Source: CAYNRG01 sp047973125 (GTDB lineage: Bacteria > Bacillota_I > Bacilli_A > Erysipelotrichales > Erysipelotrichaceae). Taken from it: DNA of 64,000 bases. Where the stretch lies: positions 1 through 64,000 of the forward strand of contig JBKEBK010000024.1 in the NCBI GenBank assembly GCA_047973125.1. Direction: 5' to 3'. Below the pieces are notes generated by a model. That model did not search any database and was not told the DNA's origin. It was given only the letters and a program-made list of their open reading frames with translations. Below, in pieces: positions 46,802 to 55,844 of the stretch. Each line of letters starts with the position of its first letter. The stretch's first letter is position 1. The translations under genes were made by a program, and so were the position numbers.

Positions 46802-48512
46802 TTTCCTTTATTAACATTTCATATTTACCAGGATGTAATTTTTCTATAGTAGCAATAGCAATCTGTAATGCTTGGGTATATTCTCCATTTCTAAAACATA
46901 GCTCTGCACGAGTTAATTCAGAATCAATATCTGCATAAGTTGAACGGTACTTATTACCAAATACTATTGTGTTTTCAACCATAATAGCAAGACCAACTAC
47001 ATTATTAACATTGTTATAAAGCTTATAAATAAAGTCAATCGCATCTTTTAATGTCGCATTTAATAAACTAACATTCAGTGGAGTCTCATCAATTAATATA
47101 CATAAACTATCAATATATTCATAGGCTCTTACTGTATCCTCTTTATAGGTAATTGAAATAGAAGGCAAACGATTTTTCCTTATTTTAACATTCATTTCAT
47201 TCATAATTAACTGTAATTTTAAAATTTGTTTCTTTGCTCTTGCTTCATCATCTCTTGCTTGATCCATCTTAAATTGAATATCTTGAATTTCTTTTTTAAA
47301 CTCATTATAGATTCCATCCAATTTATTTAACTTTTCAACATTTACAACTGCAGAATATTTCTTCTGCTCAATCTCACTTAATAGCTCATCTTTATTTATT
47401 GTTGTAGCTTCAAGTTGATTTAGTATTTCTTCTAGTCTTGATTTTACATTTTCATAGCCAAATCTCTCTACCATTACTTGCGATAAATCGATTAAACTTT
47501 CAACACTTTTCTTTAATGAAACATCTTTTTCTTGAACCTTATCAATCATTTCATTTGAAATATTGTATGCAGATGACTCGGTTTCCATCTTAGTATTTAA
47601 CTCGAAAAGCTTTTCACGGTATCCTTCTAAATTTTCTTTAACACCAGTACAATTACCATCACGAAGCTGAACTAAATCATTTTCTAGTGCACTAGTAATT
47701 GCAAGAAGTGAATCCTCAATAGCTAAATGCTTAATTGGAACTCCTTTTGAATAAAGAGCAGCATTCCCTTTTGCAACCTCATCAATTAATTGAGGTAACT
47801 CTCCTCTTGAAATCTTTAAAAGGTCTGGTAATTCAATGTTAATAAGTTCTAAATTTTTTATACTACTTCTAATATTAATTAGTTCATTATTTGCTTTTTC
47901 AAAATCTGAAGCATAAATCCACTCTTCAAATAAAGAAAACATTTTTTCATTTGAAGAAATGATTTCCTCAATTTTATCCCAACAATAACTAAGAGCAGAA
48001 CTATTATCATTTGATTTCTTTTTTAGATTTCTAAACTGTTCTTTTAACATAGTTACTTCTTCTCTTTGAGCTGTTTCCTTTTCTAATATTGTATTAAGAA
48101 AAGCATCCATCTCAGAAACTTGTTTCTCTCCAATAAGTAAAATACTATCCAAATCAATTAAACCTTCTTTTACCCTTTTATGCTTACCAACAAGTAAGTT
48201 GTCTTCTGTATCTGCTAATAGTTGAGAGATCTCCTTTAAATTTTGTTGAACCTCTTCAAAGTCATCTTTACAATCAGTTACATTTTGCATAACTTCCTGA
48301 TTTACTCTAGCTATAGCTACGGCTTTATTAAGCTTAAAAGGAAGAGCTACACTCTTTAGTGAATTATACCTAACCTCTGCATCTTTAATTTTTTTTCTTA
48401 ATTTATTAGTTAATATTTTTCTTACAATAAATACGCTTATCAGTAAAACAGCTAATAATATTAGTCCAATAATAACATATTGATTTGAAAGAATTTTTAA
48501 AAAGTTTTCCAT
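46782..48512 (-). CDS. ezrA: Septation ring formation regulator EzrA
   Basis: This 576-residue protein has an N-terminal membrane helix (VIIGLILLAVLLISVFIVRK) and a long cytoplasmic domain of spectrin-like coiled coils, matching EzrA length and layout (Bacillus 562). EzrA restrains FtsZ assembly and links it to cell-wall synthesis. Conserved pieces include RYNSLKSVALPFKLNKA and LCFRNGEYTQAL near the C terminus. ATG at 48512 follows TGAGG; the TTG inside that site is not used. It is the first gene of its unit. Confidence 0.93.
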   Translation of the reverse strand: MENFLKILSNQYVIIGLILLAVLLISVFIVRKILTNKLRKKIKDAEVRYNSLKSVALPFKLNKAVAIARVNQEVMQNVTDCKDDFEEVQQNLKEISQLLADTEDNLLVGKHKRVKEGLIDLDSILLIGEKQVSEMDAFLNTILEKETAQREEVTMLKEQFRNLKKKSNDNSSALSYCWDKIEEIISSNEKMFSLFEEWIYASDFEKANNELINIRSSIKNLELINIELPDLLKISRGELPQLIDEVAKGNAALYSKGVPIKHLAIEDSLLAITSALENDLVQLRDGNCTGVKENLEGYREKLFELNTKMETESSAYNISNEMIDKVQEKDVSLKKSVESLIDLSQVMVERFGYENVKSRLEEILNQLEATTINKDELLSEIEQKKYSAVVNVEKLNKLDGIYNEFKKEIQDIQFKMDQARDDEARAKKQILKLQLIMNEMNVKIRKNRLPSISITYKEDTVRAYEYIDSLCILIDETPLNVSLLNATLKDAIDFIYKLYNNVNNVVGLAIMVENTIVFGNKYRSTYADIDSELTRAELCFRNGEYTQALQIAIATIEKLHPGKYEMLIKENARSAA

Positions 48513-48541
48513 GCTGATAATCCTCAATACTTTCTACATTT

Positions 48542-48570
48542 ATTTTACCACAATATTATAATAATGATAA
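48542..48570 (-). promoter_or_regulatory. ezrA promoter
   Basis: On the minus strand TTATCA (48570-48565), a 17-base spacer and TAAAAT (48547-48542), preceded by TGG, lie about 30 bases before the ezrA ATG. Confidence 0.6.
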
Positions 48571-48591
48571 GTAATAATTACACTGTTTATA

Positions 48592-48621
48592 TTGACTTTA
48601 CTACCTTTTTTGTGATAGAGT
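48592..48621 (+). promoter_or_regulatory. rpsD promoter
   Basis: TTGACT, an 18-base spacer and TAGAGT precede a leader of about 165 bases before rpsD. The -10 is imperfect. Confidence 0.5.
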
Positions 48622-48627
48622 AATTAA

Positions 48628-48793
48628 GCGTCAAATGATAGCAGCATACAGAGTCATGAAACAAGCGTTTACAACAAAGTGAATTTGTTATCGTAGTAAC
48701 TTGCTGCAAAAGCGAAACGATTTATGTAAACACACTTCAATGATGATTTGTACCTGTTGTTGTTTTAGCCATAAAACACAAGGAGGAAATTAA
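48628..48793 (+). ncRNA. rpsD 5' leader, possible S4 autoregulatory element
   Basis: The leader is less AT-rich than other gaps and has long-range complementary pieces, including GCAGCA (48641-48646) with TGCTGC (48703-48708) and GTTTAC (48667-48672) with GTAAAC (48727-48732). These pairings interleave, which suggests a pseudoknot. Firmicutes S4 represses its own mRNA through a structured leader. Assignment as that element is inference from position and pairing; the strong AGGAGG before the ATG would be the controlled site. Confidence 0.5.
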
Positions 48794-49396
48794 ATGGCAA
48801 GAATTACCGGACCAGTTTGGAAAAAATCACGTAGATTAGGATTTTCAATTTTAGAAACTGGACAAGAATTAAAAAAACGTGCTTACGGGCCTGGTCAACA
48901 CGGACCAACAAAAAGAGTTAAATTAAGTAACTACGGACTTCAATTAAGAGAAAAACAAAGAATCCGTCACATGTACGGAGTAAATGAGCGTCAATTTTAC
49001 AACTTATTTAAAAAAGCAACTAAAATGGCTGGAGTAAGTGGCAATAACTTCTTATTCTTATTAGAATCTAGATTAGATAATGTAATTTATCGTTTAGGAT
49101 TTGCAAGAACAAGACGTGGAGCAAGACAACTTGTAAACCATGGACATGTACTTGTAGATGGAAGAAAAGTAGATATTCCAAGCTTCTCAGTAGTACCAGG
49201 AATGAAAATTCAAATTAAAGAAGCAAGCAGAAATATGAACAGTATCAATGAATCATTAGAAGCTAATGTTTCAACAGTAGCATATGTAACTGTAGATAAA
49301 GAGAAAAAAGAAGGAACCTATGTAAGACTTCCTGAAAGAAATGAATTAAATCAAGAAATAAATGAATTACTAGTAGTAGAATACTACAACAGATAA
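48794..49396 (+). CDS. rpsD: 30S ribosomal protein S4
   Basis: This 200-residue primary 16S rRNA-binding protein begins MARITGPVWKKSRRLG and carries the S4 domain in ESRLDNVIYRLGFARTRRGA. Codon use and start site AAGGAGG suggest high expression. As in Bacillus it stands alone rather than in the alpha operon, and it has its own terminator. Confidence 0.98.
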   Translation: MARITGPVWKKSRRLGFSILETGQELKKRAYGPGQHGPTKRVKLSNYGLQLREKQRIRHMYGVNERQFYNLFKKATKMAGVSGNNFLFLLESRLDNVIYRLGFARTRRGARQLVNHGHVLVDGRKVDIPSFSVVPGMKIQIKEASRNMNSINESLEANVSTVAYVTVDKEKKEGTYVRLPERNELNQEINELLVVEYYNR

Positions 49397-49402
49397 AAGA
49401 TA

Positions 49403-49429
49403 ACCACACCAAATTGGTGTGGTTTTTTT
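49403..49429 (+). terminator. rpsD terminator
   Basis: ACCACACC-AAATT-GGTGTGGT with a TTTTTT tail lies seven bases after the stop. Confidence 0.92.
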
Positions 49430-49447
49430 ATAACATTTTATATTTAA

Positions 49448-50020
49448 CTAATTATTTTTTTTCATATGCCTTTCAATAATTACAGAAATGATTTCAGCTG
49501 CTAATTCTGGATCCTCATTACAAACAACATATTTGTATTCTCTAAGCATTTCCATCTCACGATTAGCTTTTTCTAGTCTTTGTTGAACAATTTCTTCAGG
49601 CTCAGTATTCCTACCTCTAATTCTTCTTTCTAACTCTTCCATATTGGGAGGAGCTAAGAAAATAGTTATTGCATCACTACATTTATTTTTGACTTGGGTA
49701 CAGCCTTGAACCTCAATTTCTAGAAGTACGTTTTTACCAGCTGACCTAAGCTCTTCAACACAACTTAAAGGAGTTCCATAGTAATTACCAACAAACTCAG
49801 CATACTCTAACATTTCACCATTTTTAACCGCGTTATCAAACTTCTCTTTACTAACAAAAAAGTAATTTTTACCCTCTACTTCTCCAGGTCTTTTTTTTCT
49901 TGTTGTCACGGAAATCGAGTATGCAAGTTTTAGTTCAGGTTTATCGATAAAATATTTTAAAACTGTACCTTTCCCTACTCCACTTGGACCACTTAATACA
50001 ACTAATAACCCTTTATTCAT
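49448..50020 (-). CDS. gmk: Guanylate kinase
   Basis: This 190-residue enzyme phosphorylates GMP to GDP. It has P-loop LSGPSGVGKGTV, GMP-binding SVTTRKKRPGEVEGKNYFF, EYAEFVGNYYGTP, LLEIEVQG and IFLAPPNMEELERRI. An upstream TTG lies inside the GGAGG ribosome-binding site, so the ATG of MNKGLLVV is chosen. It is adjacent to the RqcH gene, as yloD and yloA are close in Bacillus, but here in divergent orientation. Confidence 0.97.
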   Translation of the reverse strand: MNKGLLVVLSGPSGVGKGTVLKYFIDKPELKLAYSISVTTRKKRPGEVEGKNYFFVSKEKFDNAVKNGEMLEYAEFVGNYYGTPLSCVEELRSAGKNVLLEIEVQGCTQVKNKCSDAITIFLAPPNMEELERRIRGRNTEPEEIVQQRLEKANREMEMLREYKYVVCNEDPELAAEIISVIIERHMKKNN

Positions 50021-50052
50021 TTCCCCTACCTCCAAAATTTGTTATAATATAT

Positions 50053-50081
50053 ATTGTAAAGACTTTATTATGATGTGTCAA
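50053..50081 (-). promoter_or_regulatory. gmk promoter
   Basis: TTGACA (50081-50076), a 17-base spacer and TACAAT (50058-50053) on the minus strand lie about 35 bases before the gmk start. Confidence 0.75.
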
Positions 50082-50111
50082 TTTTAATAATAAATAGAAA
50101 TAGAGGAAATC

Positions 50112-51770
50112 ATGGCTTTAGATGGAATTTTACTAAGTAAGATATTAGATAAAATACAAAATTTTTTACCTGCTAGAATAAATAAAATATATCAGATTTC
50201 AAATACTGAATTGATCTTTCAACTCAAGACAACTTCTGGTAAAGAAAATTTATTGATATCATGTCATTCAATTTATAACAGAATTACTATAACCAAAAGA
50301 GATTATAACACCCCAAATGAACCATCAAACTTTGTAATGCTACTTAGAAAATATCTAGAATCTTCAAAAATAGTATCAATTAAACAAGAAGCTCTAGACA
50401 GATGGTGCAAAATAAAAATTGATAGCAGAAGTGAAATCGGAGATCCAGTTACGTACTATCTTTTTATAGAACTTATGGGAAAATACGCAAATATTATTTT
50501 TACTGATAGTGAATATCGAATAATGGATGCTCTTAAAAGAATACCACCCTTCAACAATAAACGTACGATTCAACCAGGTGCTAAATTTATTGAAATTGAA
50601 AAACAACTAGATAAAAAAGATCCATTTATCGAAAAAGACTACGATAAATCTGTTTCACTAGTAAAACAATTTCACGGTATTTCTCCACTTTTGGAAAAAG
50701 AAATATACTATCGATTAGAAAAAGAAACATTTAGTTCAATATTTAAAGAAATTAAAAATTCTAACAACATATATTTATATAAAACTAATAATGAAACTTT
50801 TTTTCACTGTATTAACCTTACGCATAAAGGTAAATGTTTAAAAAGAGATATACTAGATGGTATAGACAATTTATATTTAGAGAAGGAAGAGAAAGAACGT
50901 GTAAAAGATTTAGTGGGTGATATATATAAGTATACGCAACGGCAACTTAAACATTATAAAAAAAAGGTTTTGAAGTTAGAACAAGCCTTAGAAGAATCAC
51001 TTGATTGTGAGAAGTGGAGATTATATGGTGACTTGCTTTTTGCAAACCAGCACTTAAGTACTAAAGGAAAAAATACAATTACTCTTAAAAGCTGGGATGA
51101 TAAAGAAGAATTTAGTATTCCAATCGATCAAAGATTAGATATTAAAGGTAATGCAAAGAAGTGTTTCCAACTTTACAATAAAAGAAAAAAAGGACAGGTT
51201 CATATAAATGAACAAATTGCTATTTGTAAGGAAGAAATAATGTACTTTGACGCACTTTCTCAACAACTTGAATTTGCAAACTTCAAAGATGCTCTGGAAA
51301 TTAAACAAGAGCTAATTAAATTAAATTATTTAAGCGAGAATAAAAAAAATACTAAAAATCACAAAAAGAAAAAAAATACTCTACCAACAATAAATAAGAT
51401 AACTCTAAAAAATGGTGTTGTATTATCTTTTGGAAAAAACAACATTCAAAATGAAGCACTAACATTTTCTATAGCAAATAAAAATGATATGTGGTTTCAT
51501 ACTAAAGATTATCACGGATCACATGTTACAATAAATTGTGCAGAACCTGATGAAGAAACAATAAGAATAGCAGCAATGTTTGCTGCATATTATTCAAAAG
51601 GAAGATACTCTAGTAGCGTACCTGTAAACTATTGTCTAGTTAAGTCACTGAAAAAAATACCTAATTCTAAAATTGGTCTTGTTTCACTATCAAAGTATAA
51701 AACAATCTACATAGACCCAGATCAATCATTGATAGATGAAATATGTAGTGAAAAACATTCTAATGAGTAA
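50112..51770 (+). CDS. rqcH: RqcH/FbpA-type ribosome quality control factor (NFACT)
   Basis: This 552-residue NFACT protein binds obstructed large ribosomal subunits and drives C-terminal alanine tailing of stalled peptides. The NFACT-N domain opens ALDGILLSKILDKI and includes LDRWCKIKI, which fits the conserved Asp-Arg pair needed for tailing in Bacillus RqcH. A helical and coiled-coil middle follows, then the NFACT-R domain with NKNDMWFHTKDYHGSHV. The older name FbpA (fibronectin-binding) refers to the same family. It is monocistronic and ends at a bidirectional hairpin. Confidence 0.93.
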   Translation: MALDGILLSKILDKIQNFLPARINKIYQISNTELIFQLKTTSGKENLLISCHSIYNRITITKRDYNTPNEPSNFVMLLRKYLESSKIVSIKQEALDRWCKIKIDSRSEIGDPVTYYLFIELMGKYANIIFTDSEYRIMDALKRIPPFNNKRTIQPGAKFIEIEKQLDKKDPFIEKDYDKSVSLVKQFHGISPLLEKEIYYRLEKETFSSIFKEIKNSNNIYLYKTNNETFFHCINLTHKGKCLKRDILDGIDNLYLEKEEKERVKDLVGDIYKYTQRQLKHYKKKVLKLEQALEESLDCEKWRLYGDLLFANQHLSTKGKNTITLKSWDDKEEFSIPIDQRLDIKGNAKKCFQLYNKRKKGQVHINEQIAICKEEIMYFDALSQQLEFANFKDALEIKQELIKLNYLSENKKNTKNHKKKKNTLPTINKITLKNGVVLSFGKNNIQNEALTFSIANKNDMWFHTKDYHGSHVTINCAEPDEETIRIAAMFAAYYSKGRYSSSVPVNYCLVKSLKKIPNSKIGLVSLSKYKTIYIDPDQSLIDEICSEKHSNE

Positions 51771-51780
51771 CATAAATTAA

Positions 51781-51816
51781 AAAAACTATTTTCAGAACTT
51801 ATTGAAAATAGTTTTT
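51781..51816. terminator. Bidirectional terminator between rqcH and rluB
   Basis: A perfect 13-bp stem (51781-51793 and 51804-51816) has T-runs on both strands and lies between the convergent genes. Confidence 0.88.
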
Positions 51817-51835
51817 AATTTATTATTTTAATTTC

Positions 51836-52549
51836 TTATTTTTTTAAATTTTTTAACTGTTTAATTTCAAAGGGCTTTAAGACACGATATTCTCCATATT
51901 TTAAATCTTTAACACTTAAGTTCCCGATTGATAAACGATGTAGTCTTGTTACTTTAAAACCAAAATATTCAATCATCTTTTTTATTTGTCTATTTCTTCC
52001 CTCAAATATAGTGATTTCTAATATCATTGTTTTTTTAATATTATTTTTCATAATTGTTTTTACATTAGCGGGTAAAGTTTTACGATTTTCTATTACTATG
52101 CCCTTCTCTAACTTTTTAATATCTTCATTAGTTAATATGCCATTAATCGTCACTTCATAAACTTTATTTATGTGCTTTCTTGGATGAATAATTTCATTTG
52201 CAAAGTCACCATCATTTGTAAGTATTAAAACACCAGTAGTATCATAATCTAATCTTCCTACAGGAAAAATTCTCTCAGAAACACTAAAACAATCAATTAT
52301 TGTTTTTCTACCTCGATCATCACTAACACTACATAGCACCTTCTGAGGTTTATTTATAACAAAATATACCAGGTTCTCTTTCGAAATAACTTTACCATCA
52401 ACTTCAATTATCGCAGACTCATCAGTGCAAAAACCTAATTGATTAATTATTTTCCCATTTACTTTAACTTTTCCCTTAGTTATTAATTCTTCAGCCTTCC
52501 GTCTAGATGTTACTCCACTTTTAGCTATTATCTTTTGAAGTCTTTCCAT
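51836..52549 (-). CDS. rluB: RluB-type 23S rRNA pseudouridine synthase
   Basis: This 237-residue RsuA/RluB family enzyme has an N-terminal S4 RNA-binding domain (MERLQKIIAKSGVTSRRKAE) and catalytic Asp in PVGRLDYDTTGVLILTNDG, with later INEGRNRQ-type motif IFEGRNRQIKKM. RluB modifies 23S rRNA near position 2605; the exact target cannot be read from sequence. The start overlaps the glucosaminidase gene by 29 bases and has a strong AGGAGG. Confidence 0.92.
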   Translation of the reverse strand: MERLQKIIAKSGVTSRRKAEELITKGKVKVNGKIINQLGFCTDESAIIEVDGKVISKENLVYFVINKPQKVLCSVSDDRGRKTIIDCFSVSERIFPVGRLDYDTTGVLILTNDGDFANEIIHPRKHINKVYEVTINGILTNEDIKKLEKGIVIENRKTLPANVKTIMKNNIKKTMILEITIFEGRNRQIKKMIEYFGFKVTRLHRLSIGNLSVKDLKYGEYRVLKPFEIKQLKNLKK

Positions 52550-55379
52550 CTTCTACCTCCTGCTTTATAACAGCAGCCTCAATCTGTGCTTCTTCTTCAA
52601 TTTGTTTTTTCTTCACACCTCTTCTTTTAAACAAGCGCCATCTTCGATCTAGAAAGAAAATTGTACATATTACAAATATTAATATAATTAAGAATATCGA
52701 ACCAATTAGTGGTATATCTAAATCTCTATTATCAACTCTTACAACTTCTACTACATCATCAATTACATAGGTGTTTGTCGTATCTCTAGAAACTACCATA
52801 AACTCTCCACTAGTTGGGATCATAAATTGAATATAATTATCAGTTTGTTTTGTATAACATTTTATAACTTCACCATCTTTATACATTAAAACTGTAAATA
52901 ATTGATTTAGTGAAGAATCCTCAGGTTTTTTAACCGATACAACCATAGGATTATTAATTTCTATTCCCCTCAGGTTTTTCTTTATACTAATAGAAAATGA
53001 ATTATGTGTACTGTAACCACTACCCATTGCTACATTATTAATCATTTTTTTAGCACTTCTTCCAATTGAATTTTTTGTATCAACTTTATATGTATCATTT
53101 ATAAATTTATTCTCTAATGAATTTCCAAGTGGAATTGATAATGATAATCCAGAAATAGATAGATCCATTTCATTCTCATATAATACGTAATTTATTTTTT
53201 TATCTAACACTTTATAAATCAAGCTATCCAATACCCTTAGCTGCGCTTGATTTAGATAAGGAATCATATTATCATCCATTTTTTTCTTTAAATTTAATAC
53301 TCTTTCTTTTTGCTCATCATTAAGAGTCTCTAAATTTCCAAGTTCATCGATTATCTCAATTATTTCATTTTGAATATTTTGACGCATTAAATCCAATTCT
53401 TTACTTACGGTAATAGGATATGAAACTTCCATTCCAGCATACTTTATAGTAACACTTTGATCACTTTCATCTTTTAAGTTATACCCTGAAATCATCGAGG
53501 TAGTAATATCAGTAGTGAACGACTTTGAATCTTCTAATTCAACTTTTATTTTTCCACCACTAAGATCTATCCTTTCATTATATTCATAATTTTGTTTAGG
53601 ATATTCTAAAATCTCAATACTTTTTACTTTATCATATTTGGCAAGATAATAATTATCATCATTATCATTTTTTATTTTTTGACTCCAACCAGAAAATAAA
53701 TAACCATTTTTGGTAGGAGTTTCAACAATCGGAGTTTTATCACTTTGCATTTTATAAGAAATTTTTTCTGAGCCATCTATAAATATTCCGCCATCAGCAT
53801 CAAATACAACTTCTTTCCATGAATTATCAGCAATCTTATCTTCATTTAAAACAATTTGAATATCATCTTGGTGGATGTAACCTACATAATTTTCAAAATC
53901 ATAAAAGTAGCTAATATCAACGGAGTTGTTGTCAAGTGTTGCTTCTGATTGAACCTTATACCAGTTTCCATAAGAATTACTAATTTTATCTAATAACACA
54001 AAAGAGAACCCTTCCATCTTCCCTGTTTCATATAACACACTTGCTTCATCACTTGGATTAGCATATACTTTAACACTTGATGAAGAATTTTTTATACCAA
54101 TACTATTTGAATTAAAGTCTTTAAAGTCAAAAATTTCATCAATCTTAAAATAATATTGAGCCGCCTTTTCACCCCAATAAGGATCAGATGCATATGAAAC
54201 ATTCATACCACTAGATTTATTCCCAAAAAATCCACCATGAAATTGAAATCTTAAAGGATTGCTATAACTTCCAGAAATATAATACTTTGCATGACTATAG
54301 ATAGATGATGCTACACTAAAATATCTTGATGCGTTCTTTTCAACATCAGAATCATATGCAGCATGCCCAAATAAATTATTTCTAGTATATGATAGAGAAC
54401 TTCTACCAAATGCAGTTTCATTTGTAGATAATGCCAACATCATTAATGCATTAGAACCATATTGATATTGATATTGAAAAAACGATTCTTCTTGATTATA
54501 AAACTGTGATTGAGTAAAAACATCATTAGCAGAATCTTTATCCAAATCACTATATGTATTGATAGCACTACTTAGATACAACTCATCAGTAAAATATTTT
54601 TTTACATCTTCAACCGTTACATTAGTAACACTTCGATGAGAAATATATTGATAATAATTATAATATGCATCATTTTTATTTATACTATTTATGTATGTAG
54701 ATTCCTTATAATCATCAAGCATATCTCTTAGCTGACTACTATCATAAAAATAATGGCCATCATAGCTATAAAACTCTTCGTCTTCTCCGAGATATTTAGG
54801 AGCAGGACCCAAGTTTATAATGGCAGCATATAAGTCACTCTCAAAAGAACTTTTAATTTGATGGTATAAATATCCATCATTAACAATATATGTTGAAAGT
54901 CTTGATTCAATAAATTCAACAGGAACAATTGACATATCATCAATATTTGCCCATCCAACAGCACCTGAAATCTTGAACTTAACTCTTTTTCCACTACTAT
55001 TAGTATCCAAATACGCAGCATCAGCTCCGTAACACCCATTTGTATAATTTGGACCTTCATCTAAATCATTAATAAATTCAACATTAACATCACATGCACT
55101 TGAAGAATTTATCTTTACAATTCCATGTTTTGCCTGTAAAACTTTTTTTGACTTGACAATCAATAGGTTATCATAGTCTTCTACATTACTAAGGTAAAAG
55201 TTTTTAGCAGACTTAAAACTACTATATGCTTTTAAGTTTAATAGTTCTTTATCTTCTATTGCTACAACTGTATATTTATCAGAATCTAATAAATCATCAT
55301 TAAGATTTGCTGATGTAATATCAAAACTTAATAAAACAACAACAAACATTATAAATAGTTTACTTATTTTTTTTAACAT
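52521..55379 (-). CDS. Modular cell-wall glucosaminidase with C-terminal membrane anchor
   Basis: This 952-residue exported protein has a signal peptide (about 1-25). A glucosaminidase domain of the LytG/FlgJ type follows, with proposed catalytic Glu321 in STNETAFGRS and LFGHAAYDSD, DPYWGEKAAQYYFKID downstream. Then come an SH3-like segment (about 425-510), an InlB_B-type repeat (VVFDADGGIF...GYLFSGW) and an Ig-like region (SIEILEYPKQNYEYNERIDL). A C-terminal helix (IPLIGSIFLIILIFVICTIF) and a charged cytoplasmic tail end it. It probably cuts N-acetylglucosamine linkages in peptidoglycan while anchored to the membrane. No LPXTG motif is seen. Confidence 0.82.
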   Translation of the reverse strand: MLKKISKLFIMFVVVLLSFDITSANLNDDLLDSDKYTVVAIEDKELLNLKAYSSFKSAKNFYLSNVEDYDNLLIVKSKKVLQAKHGIVKINSSSACDVNVEFINDLDEGPNYTNGCYGADAAYLDTNSSGKRVKFKISGAVGWANIDDMSIVPVEFIESRLSTYIVNDGYLYHQIKSSFESDLYAAIINLGPAPKYLGEDEEFYSYDGHYFYDSSQLRDMLDDYKESTYINSINKNDAYYNYYQYISHRSVTNVTVEDVKKYFTDELYLSSAINTYSDLDKDSANDVFTQSQFYNQEESFFQYQYQYGSNALMMLALSTNETAFGRSSLSYTRNNLFGHAAYDSDVEKNASRYFSVASSIYSHAKYYISGSYSNPLRFQFHGGFFGNKSSGMNVSYASDPYWGEKAAQYYFKIDEIFDFKDFNSNSIGIKNSSSSVKVYANPSDEASVLYETGKMEGFSFVLLDKISNSYGNWYKVQSEATLDNNSVDISYFYDFENYVGYIHQDDIQIVLNEDKIADNSWKEVVFDADGGIFIDGSEKISYKMQSDKTPIVETPTKNGYLFSGWSQKIKNDNDDNYYLAKYDKVKSIEILEYPKQNYEYNERIDLSGGKIKVELEDSKSFTTDITTSMISGYNLKDESDQSVTIKYAGMEVSYPITVSKELDLMRQNIQNEIIEIIDELGNLETLNDEQKERVLNLKKKMDDNMIPYLNQAQLRVLDSLIYKVLDKKINYVLYENEMDLSISGLSLSIPLGNSLENKFINDTYKVDTKNSIGRSAKKMINNVAMGSGYSTHNSFSISIKKNLRGIEINNPMVVSVKKPEDSSLNQLFTVLMYKDGEVIKCYTKQTDNYIQFMIPTSGEFMVVSRDTTNTYVIDDVVEVVRVDNRDLDIPLIGSIFLIILIFVICTIFFLDRRWRLFKRRGVKKKQIEEEAQIEAAVIKQEVEDGKTSKDNS

Positions 55380-55388
55380 AGTACACCT

Positions 55389-55844
55389 CTAAACTTCTAC
55401 TCCCTCAGACTTTAATAGTAATTTTTTCATATTGGTGCCATGAGCAAATCCACCAATACTATTATTTTTTGCAATAACACGATGACATGGAACCACTAAT
55501 AATAGTCTATTTTTATTACAACATGATCCAACAGCTCTAAATGCCTTTTTATTATTAACATTTCTTGCAAGATCACCATAACTAATTGTCTTTCCAAAAG
55601 GAATAAGCAACATTTCACTCCACACTTTCTTTTGAAAATCTGTACCTTTTAAAACAATTGGAAAATCAAATTTTTTTCTTTTACCATTAAAATATTCCTT
55701 AATTTGAATTTTAACTTTTGTCAATAATTCAGATTCATCATTATAAAAGACGCCATCTTCTTGAATTTTTATTTCTGAAATACAATTATTCTCTTGAATT
55801 ATAAGCAATTTACCCAATTTAGTTTCTATAGTATGCTTTTTCAT
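55389..55844 (-). CDS. ogt: Methylated-DNA-protein cysteine methyltransferase
   Basis: This 151-residue suicide repair protein removes alkyl groups from O6-guanine. It has the acceptor Cys in VVPCHRVIAKNNSIGGFAHG and upstream FQKKVWSEMLLIPFGKTISYGDLA with the DNA-binding helix. No AraC-like regulatory domain is fused. Its ATG overlaps the nadE stop by four bases. Confidence 0.96.
   Translation of the reverse strand: MKKHTIETKLGKLLIIQENNCISEIKIQEDGVFYNDESELLTKVKIQIKEYFNGKRKKFDFPIVLKGTDFQKKVWSEMLLIPFGKTISYGDLARNVNNKKAFRAVGSCCNKNRLLLVVPCHRVIAKNNSIGGFAHGTNMKKLLLKSEGVEV

Noticed and set aside
40617..50057. Identical 17-base string GTTATAATATATATTGT at 40617-40633 and 50041-50057.
   Set aside because: It is almost entirely A and T with a -10-like core. 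In DNA this AT-rich such a match between two promoter regions is not surprising, and no longer repeat surrounds it.
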